A stretch of 64,000 nt of DNA from Thioalkalivibrio sp. XN8 (GTDB taxonomy: Bacteria > Pseudomonadota > Gammaproteobacteria > Steroidobacterales > XN24): contig NZ_JAALFH010000016.1 in assembly GCF_011058255.1 (NCBI RefSeq), positions 1 to 64,000 of the forward strand, written 5' to 3'. Below are positions 24,874 to 35,684 of the stretch, piece by piece. Numbering within the stretch: the stretch's first letter is position 1; each line of letters starts with the position of its first letter. The notes beneath the pieces are model-generated. The model made no database searches, had not been told where the DNA came from, and saw nothing but the letters and a program-made list of their open reading frames with translations. Position numbers and translations under genes: made by a program.

Positions 24874-25263
24874 TCAGGCGCCACCTGCGGCTGACCGGAA
24901 CAGGATATAGGCAGCCGCCACCAAATACGCCGTGAACGTTAATGCCATGCCACTGACCCGGAAGGCAAACACCTCCGCTTCACGCGATACACCGAATGCG
25001 TGCAGGACGCGACCGGCAAGCAGCATGAGGCCAATGGCGTGAGTCAGCAGGGCCGGCGAGCCCGAGATTTCAGCCCCAGCCAGAAGCAGAAGGCCCAGCG
25101 GCGCGTACTCGGCAAAATTGGCATGGGTACGTATGGCGCGGAGCATGAGCGGGTTACCGCCATCACCGAGGGCCAGCTTGTACCGCCTGCGCAACCGCAG
25201 CGTGCGAACGCTAAGAGCAACGAACAGTAGCGCGAGCAGCGCGGTGTAGAAAGGCCAGATCAC
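24874..25263 (-). CDS. MAPEG-family membrane protein
   Basis: A 129-residue four-helix protein of the MAPEG family (membrane-associated proteins in eicosanoid and glutathione metabolism). The family core RAIRTHANFAEYAPLGLLLL is clear: Arg, His-Ala-Asn-Phe, Glu-Tyr and Pro form the glutathione site in eukaryotic relatives. The later helix carries AGRVLHAFGVS. Bacterial members often have uncertain activity, so glutathione transferase or peroxidase function is only inferred. It lies in a locally lower-GC stretch with the membrane protein downstream. The 157 bases before its start hold no gene I can support. Confidence 0.85.
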   Translation of the reverse strand: MIWPFYTALLALLFVALSVRTLRLRRRYKLALGDGGNPLMLRAIRTHANFAEYAPLGLLLLAGAEISGSPALLTHAIGLMLLAGRVLHAFGVSREAEVFAFRVSGMALTFTAYLVAAAYILFRSAAGGA

Positions 25264-25420
25264 GACTCACCTCCGATGATGGCTGACTCGCTGTGGGCGT
25301 ACCAAACGCCGCACAAAATCGGCGAGCTCGATAGGCGGTACCGGCTCGAGCTCTGCAAAGCCATGAACTTCCACCCGCGGCAATCTTGGCCCATTCCTCC
25401 ACGAGGCCTGTCAACCGGGT

Positions 25421-27229
25421 TTACTTCCCGCGTTTCTTCGGCAGGTACAGGTCCGTCAGTGTCCCCTCGAACGCCTCGGCCGCCATGGCGACGGTCTCGG
25501 ACAGGGTCGGATGCGGATGGATGGTGAGGCCGATATCGGCGCCGTCGCAGCCCATCTCGATGGCCAGCGCGGCCTCGGAGATCAGGTCGCCGGCGTTGGT
25601 GCCCACGATGCCGGCCCCGATGAGCCGCCCGCTCTTCGGCTCGAACAGCAGCTTGGTGACGCCCTCGTCCCGGCCGATGGCGAGTGAGCGGCCCGAGGCG
25701 GCCCAGGGGAACACGCCCTTCTCGTACTCGACACCGTCGGCCTTGGCCTTCGTCTCGGTGAGGCCGACCCAGGCGACCTCGGGATCGGTGTAGGCGACCG
25801 ATGGGATCACGCGCGCGTCGAAGGCGCTCTTCTCGCCGCTGGCGACCTCGGCCGCGACCTTGCCTTCGTGCGTCGCCTTGTGGGCCAGCATGGGCTGGCC
25901 GACGATGTCGCCGATGGCGAAGATGTGCTTGACGTTCGTGCGCTGCTGGCGGTCCACGGGGATGAAGCCGCGCTCGACCTTGACGCCCGCAGCCGCGGCG
26001 TCGATCGCCTCGCCGTTGGGCTTGCGCCCCACGGCGACCAGCACGCGGTCGTAGGTCTGCGGCTTGTCCGGCGCGTTCTTGCCCTCGAAGCTCACCTTGA
26101 TGCCGCCCTTGAGCGCCTTGATCCCGGCGACCTTGGTCCCGGTCATGATCGCCGCGTAGCGCGCCTTGATGCGCTTCTCCAAGGGCCGCACCAGGTCGCG
26201 GTCGGCGCCGGGCATCAGGGTGTCGGTCAGCTCGACCACGCTCACCTTCACGCCGAGCGCGTCGTACACGCAGGCCATCTCGAGGCCGATGATGCCGCCG
26301 CCGATGACCAGCAAACTCTTCGGCAGCTCGTCCAGCGCCAGCGCGCCGGTGGAATCCATCACCCGCGGGTCGTCGGGCATGTCGGGCAGCGCCATGGACT
26401 CGGAGCCGGCGGCGATAATGCACTGGCGGAAGCTGAGTTCCTGCTCGCCGTCGGCGCCGTCGAGTTGCAGAGTATGCGGCCCGGTGAACTTCGCCGTGCC
26501 GTGCAATACCTTGACCTCGCGCTGCTTCGCGATGGTGTCGAGGCCCTTGGTCAGGCGCCCGACCACGCCCTCCTTCCAGCTGCGCAGCTTGTCGAGCTCG
26601 ATCTTCGGCGTGCCGAAGACGATGCCGTGCTCGGACATGTGCGCGGCTTCCTCGATCACCTCGGCGGCATGCAGCAATGCTTTCGAGGGAATGCAGCCGA
26701 CGTTCAGGCACACGCCGCCGAGCGTGTCCCAGCGCTCGATGAGCGTCACGTCGCGGCCGAGGTCGGCGGCGCGGAACGCCGCCGTGTAGCCGCCCGGACC
26801 GGCGCCGAGTACCAATAGATCGGTATCGTAGTCGCCTTCGGACTCTTCCTGTTCCTCGTCCTTTTCCTCGCCCTCCGGGCGCCCGACCGCGGCGGCCACC
26901 CCCCCCACCTCCGGCGCCTCGCGCCCAGGCTCCGGCGGCGCCTCCTCGGACTCCGGCTCGGACTCTTGGGCCTCGTCCGACTTCTCTTCCTCGACGGCCA
27001 CGACCGCGATGAGGTCGCCCTCCGACACGCGGTCGCCCTTGCCCACCTTCAGCTCGACGATCTTGCCGGCATGCGTGGCCGGTACGTCCATCGAGGCCTT
27101 GTCGGTCTCGAGCGTGACCAGGCCTTCGTCCACCGCGACGCTGTCGCCCTCGCCGACCAGCACCTCGATGATCTCGACGTCGGTGAAGTCGCCGATGTCG
27201 GGGACGCGGATTTCCTTGTTGCTGCTCAT
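25421..27229 (-). CDS. lpdA: Dihydrolipoyl dehydrogenase with N-terminal lipoyl domain (PDH E3)
   Basis: A 602-residue E3 subunit. Residues 1-80 form a lipoyl domain with the lipoylated Lys in ETDKASMDV, followed by a long Glu/Pro linker (about 80-135). The flavoprotein core has the FAD motif LVLGAGPGGYTAA, the redox disulfide LNVGCIPSKALL, the NAD motif LLVIGGGIIGLEMA and the C-terminal dimer-interface HPHPTLSE carrying the catalytic His-Glu pair. It reoxidises dihydrolipoamide with NAD+ in the pyruvate dehydrogenase complex. It follows aceF by nine bases, the third gene of aceE-aceF-lpdA. A lipoyl domain on E3 is known in some Proteobacteria (the P64k type in Neisseria) but is not universal. 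Confidence 0.95.
   Translation of the reverse strand: MSSNKEIRVPDIGDFTDVEIIEVLVGEGDSVAVDEGLVTLETDKASMDVPATHAGKIVELKVGKGDRVSEGDLIAVVAVEEEKSDEAQESEPESEEAPPEPGREAPEVGGVAAAVGRPEGEEKDEEQEESEGDYDTDLLVLGAGPGGYTAAFRAADLGRDVTLIERWDTLGGVCLNVGCIPSKALLHAAEVIEEAAHMSEHGIVFGTPKIELDKLRSWKEGVVGRLTKGLDTIAKQREVKVLHGTAKFTGPHTLQLDGADGEQELSFRQCIIAAGSESMALPDMPDDPRVMDSTGALALDELPKSLLVIGGGIIGLEMACVYDALGVKVSVVELTDTLMPGADRDLVRPLEKRIKARYAAIMTGTKVAGIKALKGGIKVSFEGKNAPDKPQTYDRVLVAVGRKPNGEAIDAAAAGVKVERGFIPVDRQQRTNVKHIFAIGDIVGQPMLAHKATHEGKVAAEVASGEKSAFDARVIPSVAYTDPEVAWVGLTETKAKADGVEYEKGVFPWAASGRSLAIGRDEGVTKLLFEPKSGRLIGAGIVGTNAGDLISEAALAIEMGCDGADIGLTIHPHPTLSETVAMAAEAFEGTLTDLYLPKKRGK
27160..27217 (-). repeat. 58-bp near-identical repeat, lpdA copy
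   Basis: This segment, coding the start of the lipoyl domain of lpdA, matches 28465-28522 in aceF at 56 of 58 bases, the two differences being silent third-position changes. It marks duplicated lipoyl-domain DNA. Confidence 0.75.
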
Positions 27230-27238
27230 GGTGCGCCC

Positions 27239-28534
27239 CTAGGCCAGCAGCCGGTCGGTGTCGGCCAGCAGCTCGGCCAGGTAACGCGTGAAGCGCACTG
27301 CGGCGGCGCCGTCGATGACGCGGTGGTCGTAGGACAGCGACAGCGGCAGCATCAGCCGCGGCACGAACTCGCCGTCCTGCCATACGGGCTGCATCTGGTG
27401 GCGCGACACGCCGAGGATCGCCACCTCGGGCGCGTTGATGATGGGCGTGAAGAAGGTGCCGCCGATGCTGCCCAGGCTGGAGACGGTGAAGTTTCCGCCC
27501 TGCATGTCGGCCGCGGCGAGCTTGCCCTCGCGCGCCTTCTCCGACAGCTCGCCGAGCTCGCGCGCCACCTGGAACAGGCTCTTCTTCTCCAGCTCCTTGA
27601 TCACCGGCACCACCAGCCCGCCCGGCGTGTCCACCGCGAAGCCGATGTTGTAGTAGTGCTTCACCACCAGCTGCTTGCCGTCCGGATGCAGCGAGGCGTT
27701 GAACTGCGGGAACTCTCTGAGCGCCTTGACGCAGGCTCGCAGGATGAACGCCAGCGGCGTAAGCTTGGCGCCTTCCTTCTCGGCGTCGGCCTTGAGGTCC
27801 TTGCGAGCGCGCTCGGTCTCGGTGATGTCGGCCTCGTCGAACTGGGTGACGTGCGGCAGGTTGACCCAGGAGGCGTGCAGCCGGGGCCCGGAGATGCGCT
27901 GCACGCGCGACAGTTCCTTGAGCTCGGTCGGGCCGAACTTGGAGAAATCCACCTCGGGCACCGAGGGCAGTCCCGCGCCCGCGCCGCCGCCCTGCAGCGC
28001 CTGCTTCACCCAGGCCTTGACGTCGTCATGGGTGATGCGGCCCTTGACGCCGCTGCCCTTCACCTGCGCCAGGTTCACACCCATCTCGCGCGCGAACTTG
28101 CGCACCGAGGGACCGGCATGGACTTCGGCGCCGGGCTGCGGGGCCAGGTCCGGCGGCGCGTAGCCCGTCCGGCCGCGCGTCTCCTTCCGCTCGGCCTTAG
28201 CGTCCTTCTCGGCCTGCTCGCTCTTCTCGGGTTCTTGTTTCTTGCCGGCTTGCTCGCCCTCGGGGGGCTTTTCTTTCTCGCCACCCTCGTGCTCGCCGCC
28301 CTCCAGCACCACGATGACGTCGCCTTCGGACACGCGATCGCCCTTGCCGACCTTGACTTCGGCAACCGTGCCGCCGGAGGGCGCCGGCACGTCCATCGAA
28401 GCCTTGTCGGTCTCCAGCGTGATCAGCGGGTCCTCGGCGGCGACCGTGGCGCCCTGCTCGACGTGCACCTCGATAATCTCGACGTCGGTGAAGTCGCCGA
28501 TGTCGGGGACGCGGATCTCCTTCCCGCCGGCCAT
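27239..28534 (-). CDS. aceF: Pyruvate dehydrogenase dihydrolipoyllysine-residue acetyltransferase (E2)
   Basis: A 431-residue E2, with a single lipoyl domain (residues 1-80, Lys in ETDKASMDV), a charged Glu/Lys/Pro linker, the peripheral-subunit-binding domain (GPSVRKFAREMGVNLAQVKGS onward) and the catalytic acyltransferase domain ending with the active-site SYDHRVIDGAAA motif (His and Asp). It transfers the acetyl group from lipoamide to CoA and forms the core of the complex. ATG 28534 starts two bases after the aceE stop. With one lipoyl domain it is shorter than E. coli AceF (three), but E3 carries another. Confidence 0.95.
   Translation of the reverse strand: MAGGKEIRVPDIGDFTDVEIIEVHVEQGATVAAEDPLITLETDKASMDVPAPSGGTVAEVKVGKGDRVSEGDVIVVLEGGEHEGGEKEKPPEGEQAGKKQEPEKSEQAEKDAKAERKETRGRTGYAPPDLAPQPGAEVHAGPSVRKFAREMGVNLAQVKGSGVKGRITHDDVKAWVKQALQGGGAGAGLPSVPEVDFSKFGPTELKELSRVQRISGPRLHASWVNLPHVTQFDEADITETERARKDLKADAEKEGAKLTPLAFILRACVKALREFPQFNASLHPDGKQLVVKHYYNIGFAVDTPGGLVVPVIKELEKKSLFQVARELGELSEKAREGKLAAADMQGGNFTVSSLGSIGGTFFTPIINAPEVAILGVSRHQMQPVWQDGEFVPRLMLPLSLSYDHRVIDGAAAVRFTRYLAELLADTDRLLA
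28465..28522 (-). repeat. 58-bp near-identical repeat, aceF copy
   Basis: Partner of the repeat in lpdA; codes the same first residues (EIRVPDIGDFTDVEIIEV) of the lipoyl domain. Confidence 0.75.
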
Positions 28535-28536
28535 GC

Positions 28537-31203
<2,667 letters not shown>

Positions 31204-31227
31204 GTTCGCGGGCTCCCCTCGGGGCGG

Positions 31228-31255
31228 GAGCGACCGGGGCCTCCAGGGGTCGCTC
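31228..31255 (-). other. Inverted repeat in the aceE 5' leader
   Basis: GAGCGACC (31228-31235) pairs perfectly with GGTCGCTC (31248-31255) around a 12-base loop, 25 bases before the aceE start. It could be an operator for a dimeric regulator or an RNA hairpin in the leader. The rest of the 180-base divergent region holds a weak TACGAT near 31278 for the plus-strand gene and an AAGGATAAGGA ribosome site. Confidence 0.35.
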
Positions 31256-31383
31256 GGGTGAATATTCGCGGCCTTGCTGCTACGATGACGCCCCGCAAAA
31301 ACAGGGACCAGACACGTCGCGACCGTCGTTGTTTTGCGCCGGTTATCTTCGGTTCTAGCGCCCCTCCAGGTCAAGGATAAGGA

Positions 31384-32892
31384 ATGACCAGTCTGCTGCC
31401 GGAAGGCACCCTGCCCCGCCTCGTGCGACGTCGTGACCCGAAAGCGCTGCCGCAGCTCGACCACCTCCTCGTGCTGCTGCCGGCCGGCGCCGCCCGCGGC
31501 GCGTGGCAGGCGGTGCCCGGCGGCGATGCCCTGGCCGCCGCAGCACGGCGCCGCAAGCTGACCAAGGCGGGCGCCGTCTTCACTCTTCATCTCGATTCGC
31601 CGTGCCCGGTCACGGTCGCCACGCTGGACCCCGCGGCCGCGGCGTTCGCGCGGCTGTCGGTCGCGCGCAAGGCGGCGGCGGAGATCCGCTCGCACCGCCC
31701 GGCCAAGGTCGGCGTGATGACGGCGGGCGCCCCGGCCGCGGCGGCGCCGGGCTGGCTCGAGGCCGGCATCGCCGCGCTGCTGGCGGCCGAAGGCGAAATG
31801 CCGAAGTTTCGCCGCAAGGCGGAGCCGGGCCACTCGCGGCTGTCCACCATCACGCTGCTCGACGAGGCGCCGGACCTGGACCTGAAGCGGCTGCGTGCCG
31901 AGGCCGAGGGCAATCATCTCGCCCGCTGGCTGGCCGCGCTGCCGCCCAACCGGCTGGATGCGGCCGGCTATCGCAGCCTGCTCGAAGAACTGGCCGGCCG
32001 CGAAGGCTGGGAGATGAGCTTCCTCGGCGAACGCGAACTGGCGGAGCTCGGGGCCGGCGCTTTCCTCGCCGTGGCCCAGGCCAACCCGCATCGCGACGCC
32101 GGCATCGCCCGGCTGCGCTACCGGCCGCGCGGCGCCGACCCGGCTGCAGCGCTGGCGCTGGTCGGCAAGGGCATCTGCTTCGACACCGGCGGCACCAACC
32201 TGAAGCCGTTCCGCGCCATGCTCGACATGCAGGAAGACATGCAGGGCAGCTCGGTCGCGCTCGGCACCCTGCTCGCGCTGACGCGAGTCGGCTTCGACCA
32301 GCCGGTGGACTGCTGGCTGGCGATCACCGAGAACCGCATCGGCCCGGCGGCCTACAATTCGCGCGACGTGGTGACCGCCCTCAACGGCACCACCATCGAG
32401 GTGATCCACACCGACGCCGAGGGCCGCATGGTGCTGGCCGATACCCTGGCGCTGGCGGCGCGCGAACAGCCGGCGCTGGTCATCGACTACGCCACCCTGA
32501 CCGGCGCCTGCGTGGCGGCGCTGACGCATCGCTACAGCGGGGTGTTCGGCAACCGCCCGGCGCTGCTCGAGCGCGCGGTCGCGGCCGGGCGCGACTCCGG
32601 CGAGCGGGTCTGGTCCTTCCCCATGGACGAGGACTATGACGAGGCGCTCGAAAGCCGGGTCGCCGACGTGCAGCAGTGCTCGCTGGACAACGACGGCGAT
32701 CACATCCTCGCCGCGCGCTTCCTGCAGCGCTTCGTGCCGGACGAGCTGCCCTGGCTGCACGTCGATCTCGCCGCCGGCCACCACAAGGGCGGCCTCGCCC
32801 ACGTGCCGACCGCCCAGACCGGCTTCGGCGTGCGCCTGACGCTGGCGATGCTGCTCGACCACGACCTGGGCGCCCCGGAGAGCGAAGCATGA
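31384..32892 (+). CDS. Leucyl aminopeptidase family (M17) peptidase
   Basis: A 502-residue M17 metallopeptidase. The C-terminal catalytic domain holds the two-metal site: LVGKGICFDTGGTNLKP (Lys and Asp ligands), ENRIGPAAYNSRDV and HTDAEGRMVLAD, the family signature (NTDAEGRL elsewhere). The N-terminal domain is divergent from PepA. The change of the usual Asn to His in the signature, and Thr-Asn where PepA has Leu-Ser, suggest a distinct subfamily. It probably cleaves N-terminal residues from cytoplasmic peptides. It overlaps pyrC by four bases (ATGA) and heads a three-gene run with pyrC and rnt. Confidence 0.88.
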   Translation: MTSLLPEGTLPRLVRRRDPKALPQLDHLLVLLPAGAARGAWQAVPGGDALAAAARRRKLTKAGAVFTLHLDSPCPVTVATLDPAAAAFARLSVARKAAAEIRSHRPAKVGVMTAGAPAAAAPGWLEAGIAALLAAEGEMPKFRRKAEPGHSRLSTITLLDEAPDLDLKRLRAEAEGNHLARWLAALPPNRLDAAGYRSLLEELAGREGWEMSFLGERELAELGAGAFLAVAQANPHRDAGIARLRYRPRGADPAAALALVGKGICFDTGGTNLKPFRAMLDMQEDMQGSSVALGTLLALTRVGFDQPVDCWLAITENRIGPAAYNSRDVVTALNGTTIEVIHTDAEGRMVLADTLALAAREQPALVIDYATLTGACVAALTHRYSGVFGNRPALLERAVAAGRDSGERVWSFPMDEDYDEALESRVADVQQCSLDNDGDHILAARFLQRFVPDELPWLHVDLAAGHHKGGLAHVPTAQTGFGVRLTLAMLLDHDLGAPESEA

Positions 32893-33923
32893 GACTGACC
32901 CTGCGTCGTCCCGACGACTGGCACCTGCACCTGCGCGACGGGGAATTGCTGCGCGCCGTCCTGCCCTACACCGCGGCCCGCTTCGCCCGCGCCATCGTGA
33001 TGCCCAACCTCTCGCCCCCGGTGACGACGACCGCGGCCGCCCTCGCCTATCGCGACCGCATCCTGGCGGCGCTGCCGGCGGGCAGCGACTTCCAGCCGCT
33101 GATGACGCTGTATCTCACGGACAACACTCCGCCCGAGGAGATCCGCCGGGCCCGGGACAGCGGCGCGATCGCGGGCGTGAAGCTCTATCCGGCCGGGGCG
33201 ACCACCAACTCGGATTCCGGCGTCACCGACATCTGGCGCTGCGAGGCCGCGCTGGCCGCCATGGAAGAAGCGGGAATGGTGCTGCAGGTCCACGGCGAGG
33301 TCACGCACGCCGAGGTGGACGTGTTCCACCGCGAGCGCGTGTTCATCGAGAACATCCTCGCACCGGTGGTGGAGCGCTTCCCGCGGCTCAAGGTCATTCT
33401 CGAGCACGTCACGACCGCGGACGGCGTGGACTTCGTGCGCGGGGCGCGCGACGGCGTGGCGGCCACCATCACGCCCCAGCACATGATGCTGAATCGCAAC
33501 GCGCTGTTCGCCGGCGGCCTGCGCCCCCATCACTACTGCCTGCCGGTGCTCAAGGCCGAGCGCCATCGCCAGGCCGTGCTGGATGCCGCCGTCAGCGGCA
33601 GCGCGCGCTTCTTCCTCGGCACCGACAGCGCGCCGCATACCCGCGGCAGCAAGGAGTCGTCCTGCGGCTGCGCCGGCATCTATTCCGCGCCGGTAGGCAT
33701 CGAGATCTACGCCGAGCTGTTCGAGCAGGCCGGCGCCCTGGACCGGCTGGAAGCCTTCGCCAGCGAGTTCGGGCCGCGCTTCTACGGGCTGCCGCTGAAC
33801 GAGGACCGGATCGTGCTCGAGCGGCGTCCCTGGCAGCCGCCCGCGGAGTACCGCGTCGGCGCCGACACCCTGGTGCCGTTCCGCGCCGGCGAGACCGTCA
33901 GCTGGTCGCTGGTGAGCGCGTGA
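32889..33923 (+). CDS. pyrC: Dihydroorotase
   Basis: A 344-residue class II dihydroorotase, catalysing ring closure of carbamoyl-aspartate in pyrimidine synthesis. The zinc-binding DWHLHLRDG is at residues 9-17. The lysine that becomes carboxylated is in VKLYPAGATTNSDSGV (about 98). Further ligands lie in LQVHGEV and ILEHVTT, and the catalytic Asp in FFLGTDSAPH. Length equals E. coli PyrC (348). Its start overlaps the M17 peptidase stop, and its stop overlaps the rnt start (GTGA). Confidence 0.96.
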   Translation: MRLTLRRPDDWHLHLRDGELLRAVLPYTAARFARAIVMPNLSPPVTTTAAALAYRDRILAALPAGSDFQPLMTLYLTDNTPPEEIRRARDSGAIAGVKLYPAGATTNSDSGVTDIWRCEAALAAMEEAGMVLQVHGEVTHAEVDVFHRERVFIENILAPVVERFPRLKVILEHVTTADGVDFVRGARDGVAATITPQHMMLNRNALFAGGLRPHHYCLPVLKAERHRQAVLDAAVSGSARFFLGTDSAPHTRGSKESSCGCAGIYSAPVGIEIYAELFEQAGALDRLEAFASEFGPRFYGLPLNEDRIVLERRPWQPPAEYRVGADTLVPFRAGETVSWSLVSA

Positions 33924-34570
33924 GCGACGTCCCGGAAGAACCCGGGAGCCCGCCGGCCGGGCTGATGGCCGGCCGCTTCCGTGCTTTCCTGCCGGTCGTG
34001 GTCGATGTCGAGACCGGCGGCTTCAATGCCCGCACCGATGCCCTGCTGGAGATCGCCGCGGTGCTGATCGAGCCGACCGAGGACGGAAGCTTCGCGCGCG
34101 GCGAGGACTGGCGCTACCACGTCCAGCCCTTCCCGGGCGCCAATTGCGACCCTGCCTCGCTGGAGGTCAACGGCATCGATCCCTGGCATCCGCTGCGGCC
34201 GGCCCTGCCCGAGCGCGACGCCCTGCAGCGGATTTTCCGCGAGGTCCGCACGGCCGTCCGGCGGCACGGCTGCACCCGGGCCATCCTGGTGGGTCACAAC
34301 TCCTTCTTCGACCTTAATTTCCTCAACGCCGCGGTGGAGCGCTGCGGCATCAAGCGCAACCCCTTCCATCCCTTCTCCAGCCTCGATACGGCGACGCTGG
34401 GCGCCGTGGCGTATGGCCAGACCGTGCTGTCGCGCATCGTCGAGGCCGCCGGGCTGGAATGGGACAGCAGCTCGGCGCACTCCGCCGGCTACGACGCGCG
34501 CATTACCGCCGACGTGTTCTGCACCATCGTCAACCAGTTCCGCGACATCTACGAGTCGCGGCAGGGTTGA
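33920..34570 (+). CDS. rnt: Ribonuclease T
   Basis: A 216-residue DEDD-family 3'-5' exoribonuclease acting in tRNA and stable-RNA end trimming. The Exo I motif is VVDVETGGFN, Exo II lies in GHNSFFDLNFLN, and Exo III with its His is HSAGYDARITADVF. Length matches E. coli RNase T (215). The GTG start at 33920 overlaps the pyrC stop by four bases. In many gammaproteobacteria rnt sits beside pyrC or grxD, as here on both sides. Confidence 0.96.
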   Translation: MSDVPEEPGSPPAGLMAGRFRAFLPVVVDVETGGFNARTDALLEIAAVLIEPTEDGSFARGEDWRYHVQPFPGANCDPASLEVNGIDPWHPLRPALPERDALQRIFREVRTAVRRHGCTRAILVGHNSFFDLNFLNAAVERCGIKRNPFHPFSSLDTATLGAVAYGQTVLSRIVEAAGLEWDSSSAHSAGYDARITADVFCTIVNQFRDIYESRQG

Positions 34571-34588
34571 GGCCTGCAACCGGGCGAG

Positions 34589-34912
34589 TCAGGCCTTGGC
34601 AGCCGACTCGTCCAGCAGCTTCTTCAGCTCGCCCGAGTGATACATCTCGACCACGATGTCGCAGCCGCCGATCAGCTCGCCGTTGACGTAGAGCTGCGGG
34701 TAGGTGGGCCAGTTGGAATAGGCCTTCAGCCCTTCCCGGATCTCAGGATCCTCGAAGATGTTGAAAGAGGCGAAGTCGGCGCCGCAGGCCCGCAGCGCAG
34801 CCACTGTCTGCGCCGAGAAGCCGCACTGCGGAAAGTCCGGCGTCCCCTTCATGAACAGCAGCACCGGACTCGACTCCAGCGTCTGCTTGATCCGCTCGTT
34901 GATGGCTTCCAT
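34589..34912 (-). CDS. grxD: Monothiol glutaredoxin, Grx4 type
   Basis: A 107-residue CGFS-type glutaredoxin that binds and transfers [2Fe-2S] clusters with glutathione. The cluster ligand is Cys30 in PQCGFSAQ; conserved glutathione contacts are KGTP, WPTYPQLYV and GGCDIV. ATG 34912 is used; a GTG two codons upstream (34918) would add Met-Ser and is nearly as well placed behind AGGAG. It is convergent with rnt and 30 bases downstream of sodB on the same strand, so the two may be co-transcribed. Confidence 0.95.
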   Translation of the reverse strand: MEAINERIKQTLESSPVLLFMKGTPDFPQCGFSAQTVAALRACGADFASFNIFEDPEIREGLKAYSNWPTYPQLYVNGELIGGCDIVVEMYHSGELKKLLDESAAKA

Positions 34913-34942
34913 CGACACTGTTCTCCTGCTTGATGTTCCGGC

Positions 34943-35521
34943 TCATTCCAGGTTCGACGCGACGAAATCCCAGTTCACCAGTTGCCAGAAGGCTTCCAGG
35001 TACTTGGGGCGCGCGTTCCGGTAATCGATGTAGTAGGCATGCTCCCAGACGTCGCAGGTGAGCAGCGGCTTGCTGTCGCCGGTGATCGGCGTTTCGGCGT
35101 TGCTGGTCTGCACGATGGCGAGCTTGCCGTCGGGCTGCTTCACCAGCCACGCCCAGCCGGAGCCGAACAGGGTCACGGACTTGTCCGAGAACTGCTCCTT
35201 GAACGCCGCGAAGGAACCAAAGGCGGCGTTGATGGCCTCGGCCAGCTTGCCGGTCGGCTCGCCACCGCCGTTCGGCGCCAGGCAATGCCAGTAGAAAGTG
35301 TGGTTCCAGACCTGGGCCGCGTTGTTGAACACGCCGCCCGTGCTGCCGCGGACGATGTCTTCCAGCGACTTGTCGGCCCACTCGGTCCCTTCGATCAGGG
35401 GGTTGAGCTTGTCGACGTAGGTCTTGTGGTGCTTGCCGTAGTGGTACTCGAGTGTCTCTTTCGAAATATGCGGCTCGAGCGCATCCATGGCATAGGGCAA
35501 GTCAGGCAGGGTGTGCGCCAT
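34943..35521 (-). CDS. sodB: Superoxide dismutase, iron type
   Basis: A 192-residue cytoplasmic Fe-SOD. Metal ligands are the His in [11 protein letters not shown] (26), the His in [10 protein letters not shown] (about 73), and the Asp and His in [14 protein letters not shown] (about 156 and 160). [10 protein letters not shown] and LAPNGGGEP are characteristic of the iron rather than the manganese enzyme. GAGGAG precedes ATG 35521. Its leader contains tandem GTTATAC elements and a hairpin. grxD follows 30 bases later. Confidence 0.96.
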   Translation of the reverse strand: MAHTLPDLPYAMDALEPHISKETLEYHYGKHHKTYVDKLNPLIEGTEWADKSLEDIVRGSTGGVFNNAAQVWNHTFYWHCLAPNGGGEPTGKLAEAINAAFGSFAAFKEQFSDKSVTLFGSGWAWLVKQPDGKLAIVQTSNAETPITGDSKPLLTCDVWEHAYYIDYRNARPKYLEAFWQLVNWDFVASNLE

Positions 35522-35560
35522 TGCGTACTCCTCGAAACTGTATCGCGCTGGATGAATGAA

Positions 35561-35599
35561 GGGGCTTGCAGCCCCATACGTATAACCCGAAGTATAACA
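35561..35599 (-). promoter_or_regulatory. sodB promoter and leader hairpin
   Basis: On the minus strand an extended -10 (TG-n-TATACT, 35599-35591) stands in the first of two GTTATAC copies 12 bases apart (35592-35598 and 35580-35586). Next comes the hairpin GGGGCT-GCA-AGCCCC (35575-35561), which would lie near the 5' end of the transcript, about 40 bases before the ATG. The tandem repeat may be an operator. Confidence 0.45.
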
Positions 35600-35651
35600 G
35601 AGCCCCTCCGCCGGGCAGGGCGCGCCGGGGCCGGAACGCGGCCTGCCGGGC

Positions 35652-35657
35652 TATACT
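35652..35657 (+). promoter_or_regulatory. Possible nadC -10 element (TATACT)
   Basis: TATACT, 27 bases before the nadC ATG, in a GC-rich setting; a GAAGGAA ribosome site follows. No clear -35 is seen. Confidence 0.4.
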
Positions 35658-35684
35658 TCCGCCGCCCGCTGCGAAGGAACAAGC

